NCBI RefSeq assembly: GCF_035083965.1
Contig: NC_089726.1
Location: 12,095,501-12,159,500, forward strand
Length of the DNA: 64,000 nucleotides
Reading direction: 5' to 3'
Origin: Branchiostoma lanceolatum
Lineage: Eukaryota > Chordata > Leptocardii > Amphioxiformes > Branchiostomatidae
Part shown: piece by piece, positions 61,971 through 64,000 of the stretch
Layout of the letters: every line of letters starts with the position of its first letter
Position numbering within the stretch: position 1 is the first letter of the stretch
Made by a program: the position numbers and the translations under genes
The notes under the pieces: generated by a model
What the model saw: only the letters and a program-made list of their open reading frames with translations
Told to the model about the DNA's origin: nothing
Databases searched by the model: none

Positions 61971-62439
61971 CTGGGGGAAGAAAAATAACGCCATTAACAC
62001 CAAACTGAGGCAAAATTGTGACTTAAAACTGTACACTTGTGTCTCAGAGAGATGTGTCCATTAGAAGCTGACAAAATTTTTTATTTCATAATCCAACAAC
62101 TTTTGATAATATGTACTTGATTGGCTTGGGAAGGATTGCGTTGCCTTTGTTAGCTCAATTCATTGTACATTGTGCTTGGTTAGGAGTCCTGTAGACCCCT
62201 CAGATGATGGCTTGCGACTGGTAAACTTCATCATTCATGAGCTCAAAAGTCTATCATAAATAACAAATCGCACTCGAACTAGCCTAACTTGGTCTATTTG
62301 TTGTGACTAAATGTTTGAGCCAGAGTTAACAGATTTAAACTTGACATTTATGCTGGTAGTTGCAATTAAGTTCCCAACTCTATTGGATGTAAGAAAAACT
62401 TTTCTAGAGTGGGGAAAAGGAAAGACACAGCCACACAGC

Positions 62440-63532
62440 TAACGTTGGGTAACATGAATTCGCGGGGTACTTAAATTCGCGATTTTTCGAAAACGGCGTA
62501 TTTAGGGATATGTGCTACATGCAAAATCAGTTATAACGCCAGCAATGCAAAGCAGATAGACTAACGTATTCAGAACACTGGCTGAAAAGCTTCGATAACC
62601 ATGCATTAGAAGTTGGCGACGTCAAAAACTCTCCGTCCCTTATTGACAGAGTCTGGGGGCTTCGTGGGAGAATCACCCAGCACGGTTGTTCGCTGGTTTA
62701 TAAGACAAATGTCACATCTCCTGCCTGCTAAACACAATTATTTATAAGACAACTTATTACAATCTCTTTTGCTAACCTGCAACTGGATTCTAAGTGTGAT
62801 CAATCATCAAAACTCCTCTCTGTTGCTACAACCTACGGCACGTTTTTTTTCCCGCCGCCATATTGTTAACCAGAATCCTGTTGTCAAGCAGACGACAAAG
62901 GTTTGTGAGGAACACTTTTTTGTCTAAATGCTGCGTGTGATAGTGGACTGAGGAAGATATTTTCCTCAAAGTTTGCTCCTAACACAACAAGGAACACATG
63001 GACATAGTAGTATTACCATTGCTACGGCATCCAGCTAACTTTCCATGAATAATGTAACGTTACACGTTGCCCGATGATGACGATGGGCCGACTTTGAGTG
63101 AAGTTCTACCGACTCAACACACGGGTTGTTCCCGAACTGGCCTGATGTGTGCGGTACGGCCGTTTTTCGTGTATTTTTTTTACTTGGACATGTCTATATC
63201 CATAGCACTCTCCTCAAGCCAAGGATAGAACGAATAGCTGCTGTATAAAATGTGATTAGCGGTAAGATATTCAAGACGAATCTTCTCTCCCGAATTAATG
63301 TGCCCCCCTGTCCGACAGCACCTTTATTGTGCGTGCGGCGGACGGTAGTTTCAAGTTGAAATATTATGGTGTCAGCACGACTAGAGACAAAATCTACCAT
63401 ATATATGATTAGTGCAAAGATAGTACATGATACTGACAGAATTATAGAAAAAAAGGATGGTTTATTGTTCTGCTAGATTGATTTCAGTCAACCATTATCG
63501 GAAAAATCCCGAATTTATGTTACCCAACGTTA
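62440..63532. mobile_element. 1.1-kb TIR element flanked by TA
   Basis: Terminal repeats at 62440-62462 (TAACGTTGGGTAACATGAATTCG) and 63510-63532 are inverted copies differing at one base. Each begins with TA at its outer edge, compatible with a TA target-site duplication as made by Tc1/mariner-type transposases. No transposase frame was recognised in the body, so this would be a non-autonomous copy. Confidence 0.65.
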
Positions 63533-63880
63533 CATTGAGAACGGGCTAGTAAAAGAAACTTATGTGTTGGCTATATCCACCCACTTATGTGCTGGGAATG
63601 GCATTTAAGAAATGGGGGTCATGATTTCCAAAATGTGGAGCAAGGTTAGGAGTCATTCCGTTGGGACAATTCATCAGCCATACTGCTGGGCACCACATGG
63701 TAAAATACAGCACAGTCATCACAAGGCCAAGGAGGGAGGGTCACCCTTACACCTGTTGCCCAGGCAACAAACATAAACACTCTTGCACAGGGCCAAATGA
63801 AGAGTGACAGGGATATGTTACAGATGCAGGTCTGCTGGTGTGGCACCCATAATTCATAACAAGAAATGATAGAATGAGAT

Positions 63881-63995
63881 CTAGTGTTAGCCTCCGATGC
63901 CGGGCCAGCAATAAGAAAAAAAAATATAATAGTATAAAAACAATAACTTGAAAAAGAAAACAGCCGGGTTGAGTCTGCATCGGAGGCTAATCTAG
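63881..63995. mobile_element. MITE-like inverted-repeat element
   Basis: TTAGCCTCCGATGC at 63887-63900 is exactly inverted at 63977-63990, and the flanking CTAG(T/A) bases extend the match. The 76-bp interior is A-rich and non-coding. Confidence 0.65.
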
Positions 63996-64000
63996 TATCT

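Larger units (their letters stand above)
61971..64000. other. Sequence upstream of the first visible fibulin-1 exon
   Basis: Probably fibulin-1 intron 1. It holds a 1.1-kb inverted-repeat element at 62440-63532 and a MITE-like element at 63881-63995. I looked for a signal-peptide exon with a - strand phase-1 donor and found none I could support. Confidence 0.5.

Noticed and set aside
63646-63980. Hydrophobic - strand frames as the missing fibulin-1 signal peptide
   Set aside because: No in-phase donor joins them to the exon at 61970, and the region overlaps a MITE-like inverted repeat.

Overview
This is a window of invertebrate deuterostome genomic DNA, most like amphioxus (Branchiostoma). 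The reasons are intron-rich genes with short exons, a fibulin-1, a NET1-type RhoGEF, a properdin-like protein, an interleukin-17 receptor and a TASOR-like protein in one stretch, and frequent small inverted-repeat elements. The species is inferred from gene content, not proven. I found no rRNA, tRNA, CRISPR array or bacterial-type operon.

Five protein genes fill the window. (1) About 0.7-12.3 kb, + strand: the 3' two-thirds or more of a TASOR-like (HUSH complex) gene with a 4.4-kb internal exon. (2) 14.7-22.0 kb, - strand: a complete properdin-like gene with a signal peptide, a properdin-type N-terminal cysteine domain, eight thrombospondin type-1 repeats (TSRs) and an acidic Ser-Gly linker. 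(3) 23.6-33.4 kb, - strand: a complete IL-17-receptor-like gene with signal peptide, ectodomain, Thr-rich stalk, transmembrane helix and SEFIR domain. (4) 34.8-44.9 kb, + strand: a complete NET1-type RhoGEF gene with nuclear localisation motifs, DH-PH domains, an acidic tail and a C-terminal PDZ ligand. (5) 48.0-62.0 kb, - strand: fibulin-1 without its first exon, with anaphylatoxin-like domains, eleven EGF-like domains and two alternative C-termini equivalent to vertebrate isoforms C and D.

TASOR and properdin converge near 14 kb, and NET1 and fibulin-1 converge near 47 kb. The IL-17 receptor and NET1 diverge from a 1.4-kb spacer at 33.4-34.8 kb. The genes do not form one pathway. Properdin (complement) and the IL-17 receptor (inflammation) are adjacent innate-immunity genes on the same strand; fibulin-1 is extracellular matrix, NET1 acts on RhoA and TASOR on chromatin.

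The exon chains were built by hand from splice consensus and codon phase. In all five genes the exon lengths sum to an intact reading frame, which is the main support for the models. Individual boundaries could be off by a few bases. Introns and spacers hold several unannotated mobile-element-like structures: a perfect 92-bp-arm hairpin, fold-back elements sharing a CTCCAAGCAG end motif, a 1.1-kb TA-flanked terminal-inverted-repeat element, and a retrotransposon-like fragment.
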